DNA of 64,000 bases, taken from the NCBI GenBank assembly GCA_021399435.1, contig JAJTUP010000043.1, positions 1 through 64,000 on the forward strand. Reading direction: 5' to 3'. The notes beneath the pieces were generated by a model, which was not told the origin of the DNA, did not search any database, and saw only the letters and a program-made list of their open reading frames with translations. Shown here piece after piece: positions 30,224 through 40,883 of the stretch. The position numbers were made by a program, and so were the translations under genes. The stretch comes from Diaporthe sp. PMI_573 (Eukaryota; Ascomycota; Sordariomycetes; Diaporthales; Diaporthaceae). Numbering within the stretch: position 1 is the first letter of the stretch; every line of letters begins with the position of its first letter.

Positions 30224-30589
30224 TCAACCTTCGGAATGCCACTGATTCCAACAGTTCCTCTTCGAATTACTACACAACGCGACGCCGCATTCTTGGCACC
30301 CCGTAACAACCGAGTGTTTCTGAGGTGGTCGTTTTACTAGTTGTGGTTGATTTAGTCGAGGTAGGTCGGGCGAGATACGGCGATCAAAAGGCTGCAATTG
30401 GATCCGTTCGAAAGTAGGGCGGTTGGTGGCTTCTCGAACTGCTGGCTCTGGTAGAGGCTTTAACGGCGATGAGGCTGGGCACGGTAATGTAGGTAGGGCT
30501 ACTGTAATGGAAGATACAGTACGCCGTCTTTTAGAAGGCTGCTGACTTTCGCTGGCCGGCGACACCTTTTTTCGCTTTCCACTTGCCAT
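30224..30589 (-). pseudogene. piggyBac-like C-terminal Cys cluster
   Basis: 121 codons. The first two thirds are basic and disordered (KRKKVSP, PSKRRRTVSS). The C-terminus reads LVKRPPQKHSVVTGC, then CQECGVALCSNSK, then CWNQWHSEG. This C-x2-C...LC...C...H pattern resembles the Cys-rich domain that ends fungal piggyBac-group transposases. The DDD catalytic domain is absent. I infer a transposase fragment; a small unrelated zinc-binding protein is the alternative. It ends nine bases after the FunK1 fragment on the same strand. Confidence 0.4.
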
Positions 30590-30598
30590 TACCTTCAG

Positions 30599-31340
30599 TC
30601 AGGATGGTTTGCTGTAGTTGGGAGAAAAAGAGGCGTGTATGGAAAAATTAGACACTTGTCCCTTCTTCTCCTTTGCTAACAATTCCATGTTAATGTAATT
30701 CCATTGGTCAAACTCAGGAATAACCCTAGTCTTATCTGGCCCGTCATAGTGGACGCATATCGAGAACAGGACCCAAAAGAACGACTCGAGATTGTGCATG
30801 AAGGAATGTTGCTCGCCTAGAAGTGCACTGATTGCCATGAATGCCCTCGTGCCGGTCTTGCCCTTTGCTCCGGAGGCGCCACTTCGCCGCTCTCTGACGG
30901 CGAGGTCCAGGTCAATCAAGAATGAAGGCCAGGAGAGGTTATCGTCGTCCTCGTTGACCATAAGATTATTGATCGAGATGTCCCTATATAGGAAGCCAGC
31001 CTTGCGTAATGATTCGTGTCCTTCAATACAGCCCTCGAGCGCTTTAAGGAGAGCCGATTGAGAGGTTGCCTTATAGATAGGTTTTCCATAGTCACGAAGA
31101 ATGACACGTTGATGCACCCGATTCGATAGTGCATCACCGCGAGCCTTCGTTGGAGATGCCGAACAGGATCGCTTGCTGGGGGGCAGAGGGGCGCCAATTT
31201 GGCTAGACGATTGCTTCTTGCCGGCACCGCGGCTGCTGCTGCTGCGACCTTGTGAAGCCTCAGACGCGATTATACTAATTCTGTCATTTGGCAACAACCT
31301 TATATGTTTTGAGGGCCAGGGCCATTATTGATTCTGTGTT
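30599..31340 (-). pseudogene. FunK1 fungal-type protein kinase, C-terminal fragment
   Basis: The frame begins inside the protein (KHIRLLPNDR, no ATG) and is preceded by a TAA at about 31332. It contains RVILRDYGKPIYKATS, the catalytic loop YRDISINNLM (His of HRD replaced by Tyr, Asp and Asn kept), then SFLIDLDLA in place of DFG, then the family signature GTRAFMAISALLGEQHSFMHNLESFFWVLF. The N-lobe with the ATP-binding Lys is missing and the C-terminus is short. FunK1 kinases are expanded in filamentous fungi. This copy cannot be an active kinase. Confidence 0.8.
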
Positions 31341-32287
31341 TTACTTGCGGCACGCAATTGCGTAGAAAGAGCTCCTGCAAAATTCTCGACCTAAAACGAA
31401 ATATTGAAAAAAAGAAGAAAAAAAAGACAAGTGCGCCGATCCCCCACGAGGACTGCTTGCTGAAATGCGGGCCCACTTCCCATGCGATTTCTTTGCCAAA
31501 GGCTTCATCAACCCAGCCATGACATGCACGCGTGATTCGGCAATGTCGGCCAGCTTGAGCTCCTGCACACGCTGGTGTTTTTGATCATCAGTGGCACGTG
31601 GTGTATGCTATCGACTTTGGTGTGGCGACAAGAACAGATGCAGAGGAGATGCAAGAAAACAGCGAGGTCACAGGTCTTCCTCTTGGCGGTACCGCTCGTT
31701 ATGCCAGCTTAAGGAGTCATCTTGATCTTGGTAGGTAACATGCGTCCGATTCACAGTGCTATTATCATGACTCACTTCTTTTGAGAACAGCACAATCATG
31801 GGGTGATGATTTGGAATCTCTTGGATGTATCTTTGGAATTAGTAAAACTCACTCCCAGTGGGACAATATTTTCAACCTGCATTGCTGCCACATTCAACAC
31901 TTACTTGGAAGAAAGAAAACCCCTGTTCAGTACGGCACCTTACCTCTGACCACTGACCGCGTATCAATACCCTCCCGCCTTTTAAGCCATATGTGGCGCG
32001 TGCGGTTAGTGCTTACTCTTCTTTTCACAAACAAACTTAGGTGGACACGAGGGGTGATAGCATCTTCATGCCGCCGCCGCTGTCGACTGCATCAACCGGT
32101 GTTGTTAGGCTATCCCTCTCGCCATTGCTACGAGTCTTGGTGGCTTTGCTTGGACTCTTGTACGATCGTATGACCAACTTCCGGAGTTCAATCCTCTGCC
32201 ACTCTCGACCTCTTTGCAATCGCTTTTCGAGATCAATCTAGGGGCAACGATGCCACAATCGCTGACGAAAACCAGGCCTAAGAATAC
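31341..32287. other. Gap, no supported gene
   Basis: Short open frames in several phases; 31781-32173 (+) is the longest, with no recognisable content. Possible decayed upstream exons of the membrane protein at 32288. Confidence 0.3.
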
Positions 32288-32640
32288 TTGGCGCTTCAGA
32301 GGTCCATGTTTTACATCGCAATTATCTCGATCATCGTCGCCATGCTATTTGCGATGCTCAGTCTTGTGACTGCGGCCAATCCAACATGGTTGGAGAAATA
32401 CTCGATCTGTCAAATGATCTATGGTCTCATGTTGGTTTCCATCGGAGGATACTTTGCCGAGCGTGTGCGGGACTGCACTATGGTATGATATAATACGGAC
32501 ATGTTGCTCAGGCGGCTTATGGGTTTGTTCTGATCACTCTAAGCCTTGCCTTTGCGGCCATCCTTCCACTGTGCGAAGACACCGGGGCTAGCCGGCTGCG
32601 GTATGGTGGAAGCTGCTGGAACCAACGGAACGAATGTTGA
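32288..32640 (+). pseudogene. Multi-span membrane protein remnant
   Basis: The first piece has two hydrophobic spans (YIAIISIIVAMLFAMLSLV and MIYGLMLVSIGGYF). After a stop at 32486-32488 another frame continues with AYGFVLITLSLAFAAILPL and a Cys-containing tail ending at 32640. The 29 bases between (GTATGA...GCTCAG) look like a very short intron but are below the usual minimum, so a frameshift is more likely. No family recognised. Confidence 0.35.
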
Positions 32641-32952
32641 ATCGGAAGGAGAAGATCTAATTGAAGTCTCCCCTAGTCGGACATGGCAAGAAGGTGTTGA
32701 ACCAAAACATGGAATTTGGGCTGATTGAAAGTCGGCCACTGCTTTAACACCAGAAACAAATCGCGCCACTGCGCTGTAGTTCCCGTAGTGATTTTAGAAT
32801 CCGACGAACATTGTTAAAAGCCATAGCCACCCCCGCACTGCAAACTCCACTGACAACTATAGTCCTTGTGGATGAGAAGTTGACCAGATACATGACAACC
32901 TGCGATGTCTTCTTCTAAACGATGTCGTTATTCGCAAGGGTTCGTTGAATGT
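32641..32952. other. Gap, nothing seen
   Basis: Non-coding; 3' flank of the minus-strand two-exon gene. Confidence 0.4.
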
Positions 32953-34744
32953 TTAATCCAAGTAGCCGTGTGCGCTCTCCCACTTGAAATGGCGACAGTC
33001 CGCCACCAAAGCCTGCATCTTTTCGAAGCAGTCCTCTTTGTCGCCGTCGGGCCCGTTCATTTCGCACGTATTGGCGTAGTCGAGGAGATGGCCCAACTCC
33101 TGCGCGTGGAGGAGCTTGCCTCGCACGTCCGTCAGGCACGGACAGGCGGCTTGGAGTTCTAAGAGGGCTAGCCGCTGCAGCTCTAGGGCGTTTTCGCTAA
33201 AGTCACACCACCAGCCGGTAAATTCGCTGTCTTCATCAGCATCAACAACTGCGCCTAGCAGAGCGCGGACGCGAGCTAGACCGACACCGAACGGAACGTA
33301 CGATGTGTTGCGCCAGTCGAGGATGCAGGCGATGCCCGTCAGGTCGTGCTTGATCAGGATGCTCGAATGGGTGAGGTTGGGGTTCTCGAAGCCGAAGGGC
33401 CAAGAAGGTTCGAACAGGAAATTGTCGTCCGCCTTGAACTCGGCAAGACAATCCATAAGTGATTGCAGGTACCATCTTTTGTCGGAGCCCTTTGAGACGG
33501 CGCACTCGGAAAAATGCATGTGGTTGGCATAAAAGATTAGGGGGTCCAAGCAAGCCAGCTGTTTTTTGTAGGATTCACGCAACTGCTGACGGTACGATTC
33601 CTCGGGCTCCTCCTGACTCTGGCATTCGAGCTTTCCCTGAACGAGGAGTCTGGCCATGTAGATGAGTAGAAGACCAGGATAAGAAGAAGAAAAAGGAGGG
33701 GGGGAGTATGGCGAAAGCAGTGGCTCCTTACCTGACAAGGCCCATCACGATGTCCTTGTAGCATTCGAAGTTATTGATTTGGTCGAGCTCGTTCTCGACG
33801 AGCCTGTCGATGACTGAGCCCAACGGCAGCCCCGCCGGGCATTCGACGCTCCAGACAAACAGTGAGTGGAAGGTGCCCAGGGGCTTGAACACAGGGACCA
33901 AGTTGCCAAAGAGCCCGGCCGCCTTGCCGAGCTGGCTCGTCTCGAGATCGTTCTCGATGAACTGAACGAGTGTCATCGAGGTCGTCTCGCTGTTGGCTGG
34001 GTCCACGTGGCAGGTGTAGCAGCCGGCAAACTGCGCGTCGGCCGGCCGGACCGAGAGCCCGATGTTGGCCAGGCTGGAAACATGGTCGTGACATTGTTCC
34101 GCGGTCAGGTTCGGATGGTTCCTGAAAAAGGCATCGATCAGGAGCTTCTGCCGGGCGCGATACACTTCGCTTCTGCTCTTTGCGGCCATTTGCTCCGGTG
34201 CGGGTTCGTCGCCCGTCATGCTGTAGTCGTCGTAGTCCTCCATGTCATCATCGTCGCCGCTTGCGTTGTCCTCGGCGTCTGCCATGCCGTCATCGTCGTC
34301 GGCGTCTGCCATGCCATCGGACCCGGTCGGGTGGTCTTCAGGGTGATACCAGGTGTCGACGAGAGGCATCGCGTCAACGGCCTGCACGTGTTCCTCATTT
34401 TCGTCCTCCGTGTCTGTGTCTGATATCGCGTCTGGGTCTGTCTTTTCATCTGAGGCCTGAGGGGTAGAGGAATCACATGAGACCGGGCTCAGGTGTCGAC
34501 CGTGGCGCAGTGCCCACACCTGCTTGTCCCTGCGCTCTTTGCGGTCCTTCCTTCTCAACTGATCCTCTAAAATGAGCGTAAAATGGTACTGGAGATTCTC
34601 GACTGTGTCGCCCCCTATGCAGTTCGGGCCTTTTGCTATCTCGAGTTTCCGCTTGGAAAGCTTGAGTCTCTGTGGCCAAACTCCAGCTCTTCTTTCTTGC
34701 TGAAAGCGCTGATAAGTCAATGTCTTGCCATGAACTGAAAGCAT
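32953..34744 (-). CDS. Two-exon gene: acidic linker plus phosphotransferase-like C-terminus
   Basis: Exons 34744-33732 and 33649-32953 are joined by an 82-bp intron (GTAAGG donor, CCAG acceptor); the frame is kept across the split Arg codon, giving 569 residues. The N-terminus is basic (QRLKLSKRKLEIAK, RRKDRKERRDK), followed by a strongly acidic Asp/Glu run (about residues 125-180). The rest looks folded. In exon 2, NLTHSSILIKHDLTGIACILDWRNTSYVPFG has the layout of the catalytic and metal-binding loops of aminoglycoside-phosphotransferase-like fungal proteins (H-x-D...N..., then I-x-D-W). The canonical HGD is not clear, so activity is doubtful. Substrate unknown. No disruption seen. Confidence 0.65.
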
Positions 34745-35166
34745 TATGGGCGAAGGCTAAGTCCTGAGTTCTCACTTTGAAAGATAGCTATTTTGGAAGG
34801 TAGGCAATGGGAGGCTTCTTGTTATTATATATCCGTACGGGATGCAATACGCGACGCGTTGATTGGTTTGCGTACCCGCTGGCACGCGATCCCTCGTAGG
34901 TCATTATCGGAAGCAAAGCCGACCTTGAGCACCAGAGAGAAGTCACACGTACAAAAGCCTGTACCGTCCGACAAGACTGGGTTCCGCGTCACTATTATGC
35001 AAGCACTGTGACTGGGAGTAAGTGCCAGCTCAAAAGCCCAGTAAGAAGTTGCAGTCTTGCGATGATTCACGCACGCGGGGGTTCCGAAGAGTTTTTCTAC
35101 GACCAGAGGGCTTGGCGTGTCAGATGCCGATGGCTACGTGTTCAAAGTAAAGATCCGCTCACGGTT
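34745..35166. other. Gap, likely promoter of the two-exon gene
   Basis: No coding frame with recognisable content. No clear TATA box found. Confidence 0.35.
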
Positions 35167-35985
35167 TTACGCTTTGAAAGTCGTGAGCAAGCCTCTGGCC
35201 TGCGGGTAATGTTTCAGTCTCAATGAATCCTCGAAATCTGTGTGGCTGTTCTCAAAAACCTCATTGGTGGGATCCCAAGAACCATGCTGGTCGCTGTTCT
35301 GGGAATATTTTTGCCTGTTGTCACTCTCCGACCTTGGATCACCGTCAGGAGTGCTTTCAAGGCTGACTTCTCCCACAATATTCCACCACAAGACGCTTAA
35401 CCAGATATCCTCGTCTAACAATACCACATCAAGGTCAAGGCGATCCGCGATTTGTGCGTCTAGAAAACCACAGCAGGACTGTTGGTCCAGGTCAGGTGCC
35501 GAATGTAGGGTTGATCAACAGCTAACCGGCGGTTTCCGTTGTCGTCCGGACTGATTGTGTGTGAGATATTGGTCAATCCAGGATGTAAAGTCATCACCGA
35601 CTCCATCTTTGAGATAGACCGCGCTGGGTGGTTCCGGAGGTAGGCTAGGCTGCCGGCATAAGATAGCTTTCGCTGTCTTACTCGGCGTCACGGGAGGTGA
35701 TATAGCGGCTTCTTCGACAAAGGTATCGCAAGAGGGGATCTGAAGGTCCATGGCGGCAGTCGGCTCTTGGTGTGGTATCTGTCTGGAGAGTTGTTGAGGA
35801 AGAGAAGTTGGAATGAGACGAGGCAGCTGCTTCGTGAGGGAGCTGGCTGCCTTAAGTACTGGAGACCGGCAGAACCAGGCGAGCGAGTCTGAGGTCGGAG
35901 AGGGCTTATTGAACCGGGCCAAGCGAAGGACCTGTTTGAACCCTTGTTTGGCAACATCTACAGCAAGCCCGCTTGTGGGTTCCAT
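35167..35985 (-). pseudogene. Hypothetical gene with a single in-frame TGA
   Basis: The frames 35985-35515 and 35427-35167 are in the same phase, and the bases between them (35514-35428) also read as protein (STLHSAPDLDQQSCCGFLD). The only break is a TGA at 35515-35517. CGA to TGA would explain it. The joined product would be 272 residues: a Pro/Ser-rich N-terminal half (LIPTSLPQQLSRQIPHQ, TPSKTAKAIL) and an acidic C-terminal half with WLSVLWWNIVGEV. No family recognised. Confidence 0.45.
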
Positions 35986-36059
35986 TGGGGCTAAAGGTCA
36001 TTTGGCGGCCTCCCTCGGTGCTGCCACGGAGGAAACTCAATCGGCTGCAGCCTCGGAAG

Positions 36060-36190
36060 CAGTGATGTCCATATCACCCCGCCAAGCCAGACCTTCCTGG
36101 ACCTGGTCGAGGACCCGGAGCCCATTAAATCCCCTGACGGTACCGAGGGTTTTATACAGCAAGGGCATCCTTTGCCGGAGGTAATATTGA
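36060..36190 (+). pseudogene. Possible third fragment of the F-box family
   Basis: In one frame this reads SQTFLDLVEDPEPI, matching SQTFLDLVDDPDSS of the F-box gene at 45006-47482. The DNA over about 38 bases is also clearly similar (GCCAGACCTT, GTCGA, GACCCGGA). Beyond that the similarity is lost. It is in plus orientation, opposite to the other two copies. Confidence 0.4.
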
Positions 36191-36944
36191 TTCAGAGTTC
36201 GACGAGAACCTGCCCTTACACAGGTCGCAAACTTGTCGACAACTGCTGACTAACCCCTGCTCTCACTTGGATTCATATTTTAGTCTGGGTTAAAAATATC
36301 TTCAAATCATATATCATTTAACTGTATAACTGCATACAGTACGTCTATCATTTTCTAAGATGTCAAACACAACTTTGTTAAACTCCTAATTGCGTAAATT
36401 AGGAGACTAACCTTAAGGTAGTATTATTAGAGCCAGGCATGGAGTATGATTGCCCCCAAGCTCAAGACATGCAAGCACCGGTCTGCATGCATCCTTTGAG
36501 GCGGGTGTGTCAGCAGTATTGGTAATTCTCTCGAATCCTGTTCAATGCAGAGTTGATCAGGCCAATCGACATCTATAAATTACCCCATTATTTCCTCAAT
36601 CCTGCACCCGCTCTATTAGCCCATCTTCAAATCTCCATACAACACAGCACCCTCAACCTGTCTATATTGACCTCTCTAAGGGCAATACTCTCGTCCATCA
36701 ACAACTTGCGGCGCAGCACACGTATGTGAACCATACTCGGCTCGCCATACTGAGAAGGTAGCGGGTGTACTGGCTGCAGCGTGGGCAAGAAATGTGTACA
36801 TGCAGGATACGTGCCTCTGATCTATCCAGTGACACACCATCACCGACACCCGTTTTGGTTAGTATCACGATATTTGCACGTCCACATGTCTCTTCTGCGG
36901 GGTAAGCAGTATTAATTGATCTTACGCTTCCCCGGGACCCGCAA
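36191..36944. promoter_or_regulatory. Gap with a TATA box
   Basis: AT-rich, no gene. CTATAAATTA at about 36570-36579 is followed by a pyrimidine- and CA-rich leader, consistent with a promoter for the gene starting at 36945. Confidence 0.4.
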
Positions 36945-38308
36945 ATGGTTGACCTCCCCTTGGATGATGCAGTTCTCACAGCCTGCCTGAGAATGCCCTC
37001 AGAAAGCAGCCACTCTCCGAAGTTGCCCTTTATTCAGGAGCCTCCTTCGTCACACCTAAGGCCAGGCCCACCCTCACCATCCACACCTACAAAGCCCGAG
37101 TCTGTGACAGACAAGCAGCACTTGTCTGCTGGTGGTTTACCCTCAATTGGCCTCGGGCTAGACCAAGACGACCGCAGGGCTCATAACGGAGTTCGTCTTG
37201 CACAGCCTAATCCGCCATCTACGCCTGTAATCGACCCTGCTACATCTAAGCCGTTCACACTTATTTTGCCCCCCACACCACCACATTCACCAGCAGACAC
37301 CCGTTCTCGTGCACGCAGGGAGGGAGACATCAATCCAGGGAAGAATTCGTCTTCAAGCCCCCTCACCATTAGAACAACAACTCCTGAGCTAGCCAACTCC
37401 GCCTCTAACTCGTCGGAAGTACATTTCAACAACATCTCCGACGACTCGAGCCACGGAGACCTCGAAGAACTTCATTCCGGCGGTTCAACAACCCCCAGAG
37501 CAATAGGGCGGTTCTTTCGTCCGCTTGCCAACATTCTGTCTGGCCTTGCCAAAGAGACGGGCTCGAGCTCGAGAAGCTCGAGAGGTTCGAAAAGCTCGAA
37601 AATCTCGAGTAGACGACGCGTTTCGCCTGGTCAAATCTTTTTCTAATGGCCAGTACATCGGCCCACAGCCAAGATCGAGAACGTTGAGCCAAACTGAATA
37701 TCAAGACCTGCTCGATCGCATAGAGGCAGAGACAGAAGTTAATGAATATTTCTGCAAAGGGCTTCGGTAAGCATATACTCGAGTGACTGTACTTACCTAT
37801 GGCTAACATTTAAATCTATTAGGTTCGATTACTTAGCTGCGGAGAAATGGTTTACCATCCACATGGTTACTCCTTTACATGAAACCCTCGGGTCGAACTT
37901 GAACAATGAGATCTACACTCGTGTGAAAGGTCTTGCGCTGCAAAACGATGATCGTATCATTACGAGAATCATTGCGGGTATATATTCAGGGGGATCCCCA
38001 CAATTACGTCCACGCCATGGACAGTACGAGGGATTGCGTCCGGACGCGTCTTTCAGGTTTGCGAGGGGTGCACCCGAGCTAGTCATAGAATTGGGATGGA
38101 CCCAGCCAAAGGGTGACGTCGAGAACAAGGCTCTAAGCAATATTTTAAGGATTTCAACGGTCAGATCCGGACTGTAATCGGCATCAACCTCAATGATATG
38201 TATAAGGAGCAGGAGGTGGCACGGAAAAAGTGGCTCTACAATAAGATGAATTTGCCGAGGCCACTCTCCCCAGAGATATTGACCACGCCCAAAATCAATG
38301 ATATTTAA
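36945..38308 (+). pseudogene. Broken gene of a fungal nuclease-like (PD-(D/E)xK-type?) family
   Basis: The first frame (36945-37646) is Pro/Ser-rich and disordered. Between about 37560 and 37620 the coding frame shifts within a CTCGAG/TTCGAA-rich low-complexity stretch to a second frame (SRVDDAFRLVKSFSNGQY, QTEYQDLLDRIEAETEVNE). A 56-bp intron follows (37767-37822; GTAAGC donor, GCTAAC branch, TTAG acceptor). Exon 2 reads RFDYLAAEKWFTIHM, then GLRPDASFRFARGAPELVIELGWTQ. The P-D-x-S-F...P-x-L-V-I-E arrangement resembles a restriction-endonuclease-like core seen in a common fungal family. A further frameshift at about 38135 leads into QYFKDFNGQIRTVIGINL and a stop at 38306-38308. The function assignment is tentative. 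Confidence 0.5.
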
Positions 38309-38580
38309 TGAGTATTATTGACGCAACTCGATGAATAAGATTGTCACTTGCATGCGCCAGAACGGCCTGATACTACCGCCAACACGGTTCCATCTAGCCT
38401 CCCAGCGAGGAAGACAGATAGGAAAACATCTAGACGGCGTGCGCTCAGCCATCAGAGATATACCGAACGCAGGAGATCCCGTCCGTCCTACAGGACTTTT
38501 GCCCCCGCGGCTCGAATGTGAGCAGATGTATCTGTGCGTGTGACTGGGAAATTGTCAGACAACGGTATAAGGTAGTGTTG
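38309..38580. other. Short gap, nothing seen
   Basis: No coding region or repeat supported. Confidence 0.35.
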
Positions 38581-38850
38581 CTATTCCTCAAATGCTTCGA
38601 TTATCGCCATGAGTTCTTTGTCGTGTATGGGATAATTGAGCTCTGGCCCGTTGAGCTTCTTCGAAAAGAATGCGATGGGGTGTAGTTTGCCTTGGTCGTC
38701 TCGTTGACCGATTTGTCCTCCTATTGCGAAGTCTGAGGCGTCTGTGTCGACTTCATAAACCTTGCTGGGGTTCGCTTCAACCAGTATTGGCTCCGAGGTA
38801 GTCGACTTCCTTCGTGTGGAATTTGCTTTTCTCTATGGGAGAGCCGGATA
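38581..38850 (-). mobile_element. Ty3/gypsy RT-RNase H fragment
   Basis: On the minus strand, a short RT C-terminal piece (EKSKFHTKEVDYLG, about 38842-38800) is followed in another frame by the RNase H start: VYEVDTDASDFAIGGQIGQ, then LHPIAFFSKKLNGPELNY and HDKELMAIIEAFEE, ending at TAG 38581-38583. TDAS contains the first catalytic Asp of the RNase H. About 80 residues normally present between RT and RNase H are missing, so the fragment is internally deleted. It could derive from the same gypsy family as 24225-25775, since it covers the part missing there. Confidence 0.8.
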
Positions 38851-39502
38851 AGTACAGTCGCGGACGGATCGGAAGTGGGACCCAACGCCGTGAGCACGGG
38901 CTGGGCGGTGCGCATCGCCGTAAGCAGCTCAGCCAGAAATGGGTTAGTAGGCTTCGCGGCAGCCATCGAGGACCGGAGGTCTATTCGAGGGGACTGCCTA
39001 CATTTGACCCGCGCTGTCACACTCGGTCAAAGGACAGAGCAGAACCCGTACTGGAGAGCTAGCCGCCGTAGCAGACACCCTCCGCTCGTTACCGAAGCTT
39101 CGGTACCGTAACATCCTGCTGTTGACGAGGAACAAGGCAGCGGCTCTCACATTGAGGAAGCCACAAAAAGTTATATCATAAAACTCGTCAATGTCCTTTG
39201 CATTCCTACGATCTTTAAATAAGGAACACAATATGGAGCATAGCCTAGGGAATAGGCCGAAGCCTCTAAGATGTATATTATACAATCACAGAATCAACTC
39301 CTCTAGAGACAAACTTGGCGGCTTTTAACGCCCCTTCACTTCAAAAAAGCGGCGATGTCTGCAAGGCCCCGGCGAACTCATACAATGTGCGATCTGTCGC
39401 ATTTGTCCGATGATAGGCTTATAGACGGCGTCGAAAACGTGTTTTGCGCGGAAATTTGCAATAAAGGTTAGAACAGGAGAAATTTGACACAACGGGTCTG
39501 AC
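38851..39502. other. Gap, possibly more retroelement debris
   Basis: The minus frame 39020-38721 (MAAAKPTNPFLAELLTAMR) is open and could be a Gag-like remnant, but I cannot support that. The frame 39531-39325 may hold a second exon of the gene starting at 39757. Confidence 0.3.
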
Positions 39503-39757
39503 TTACGGTGCATCCCAGGGGGAGAATACATCTAGCGCTAATGCCGATGCTATGAGTTGAGCAAGCTGAGGAATGCGAGAAACACTATGTCGGCGGTTAG
39601 AGTCCAATTCAAGCTCGGTGCGGGCTTCATTTGATTGTTCTACTAAGCTTGGAATGGCTGATGATAGTTCTGATCCGTGGATCAGTTTTGAGATCCGGCT
39701 CTCCCATGGTGCCAGTGCAAACGATTGAACGGTTCGAGCTCTTCTATAGGTTAGCAT
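39503..39757 (-). CDS. Possible first exon of a hypothetical gene
   Basis: 84 codons from an ATG at 39757 (MLTYRRARTVQSFALAPWE). The coding character is good (IPSLVEQSNEARTELELD, RIPQLAQLIASALALDVFS). Near its end there is a GTAAGT donor after GATGCACC, so the frame probably continues in a downstream exon between 39480 and 39325, but the acceptor is unclear. No family recognised. Confidence 0.35.
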   Translation of the reverse strand: MLTYRRARTVQSFALAPWESRISKLIHGSELSSAIPSLVEQSNEARTELELDSNRRHSVSRIPQLAQLIASALALDVFSPWDAP

Positions 39758-40319
39758 GTCTGCTTTAGGCTCTACTTATATTTCCACTACGATTGCTTGC
39801 AAGACCCGCTGATGGAGAAAGCCTTTATGTGGGCGCCGAGCTCCAATGCACTGAATGAATTTGCTACACTGGCCTCGCCTTCAAACTCGAACGAGACATT
39901 GGACTGTAACATATTCCTGATAATCTTTCCAACGGCGATAACCACGATCTCTCTGTCTCTTCCGACTCAATCCCTGTTCCGTCAAGCCCAAGCTCCAACT
40001 TTTTTGAGGGAGCACAGATTGAGCACAGGTGGACGGAAATAAGCAAACTTAAATGATTCAGCGACATCCAGGAGCCAGGGATAAGAGAAACAAACCACAA
40101 CAGCAAGAGCCACAACTCATTTGTCATCGCGGACGTGACACTTATTCTCGATCGTATGAATTTAACGTCTTGTCTCTTCGGTGATCATGGAGGGACCATT
40201 GTCCATAGCTTGTGTGTTGCCGCAGTTGTCTTTCTCAGTAATCGAATCCTCAGTGCCTTGGTCAGCCGTGGCTGTAGTGCAGGTAGCTGAAGAGCGCGAT
40301 ACAGAGGTATCCTTGTGTG
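39758..40319. other. Gap, no supported gene
   Basis: Short open frames only. It precedes the pogo-type fragment. Confidence 0.35.
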
Positions 40320-40530
40320 TGGAAATGCTTCTCAAATAAGGTGTATATTGTCTTTTTACCCGCCCACTGTTCCTATCTACTTTAGCCCCTCGACGTTGCG
40401 ATCTTCGGCCCGCTGAAGACCGCCTTCAAGAAGCACCTTGACCAGCAGGGCTGCCACGATGCCTCCTCAGCTGTAGCAAAGAAACGGTTCCTCTACGTAC
40501 AGTACCTGATGGAAGCATTTAATCCTTAAA
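40320..40530 (+). mobile_element. Fot/pogo DDE transposase fragment
   Basis: In one plus-strand frame: WKCFSNKVYIVFLPAHCSYLL, then a TAG, then PLDVAIFGPLKTAFKKHL. This is the end of the DDE_1 catalytic domain; the LQPLDV-x2-FGPLK motif is nearly invariant in this family. The TAG (about 40390) occupies the Gln of LLQPLD, so CAG to TAG is the obvious change. The fragment ends at AFNP-stop (about 40531). The rest of the transposase is gone. Confidence 0.7.
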
Positions 40531-40883
40531 TAAAATCAATGCGGTAAATGTCAAAGTGCTGATAGATTGACCATATTTATGAACAGTGATAGTAAAAGTA
40601 TGCGAGCATATCCTCCACGAGGTGTGTATCGTGGAATTGACAGGGAACCTTGCTGTTCAGTCCATCCAAATCTTTGCGCAGCTTGGCCGTATATTGTTCG
40701 GTCACAGGCGGAGCATTAGCGGATAATACTAAGTGCAAGCGGCAAATTTGTCAATGTATAAGGGTTCGGCGAAAGAGTCTAGACACTTCTTCAGGTAACA
40801 CCTTTCGTGATGGCTGTTATCTGAGGTGAAAACCAGCAGCTGAAAGCCTTCTCGGCAATCTGCATACGCTGTTCGATCCGAAG

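Noticed and set aside
32459..32515. 29-bp intron in the membrane-protein remnant
   Set aside because: GT...AG ends are present, but the length is below known fungal introns; a frameshift is more likely.
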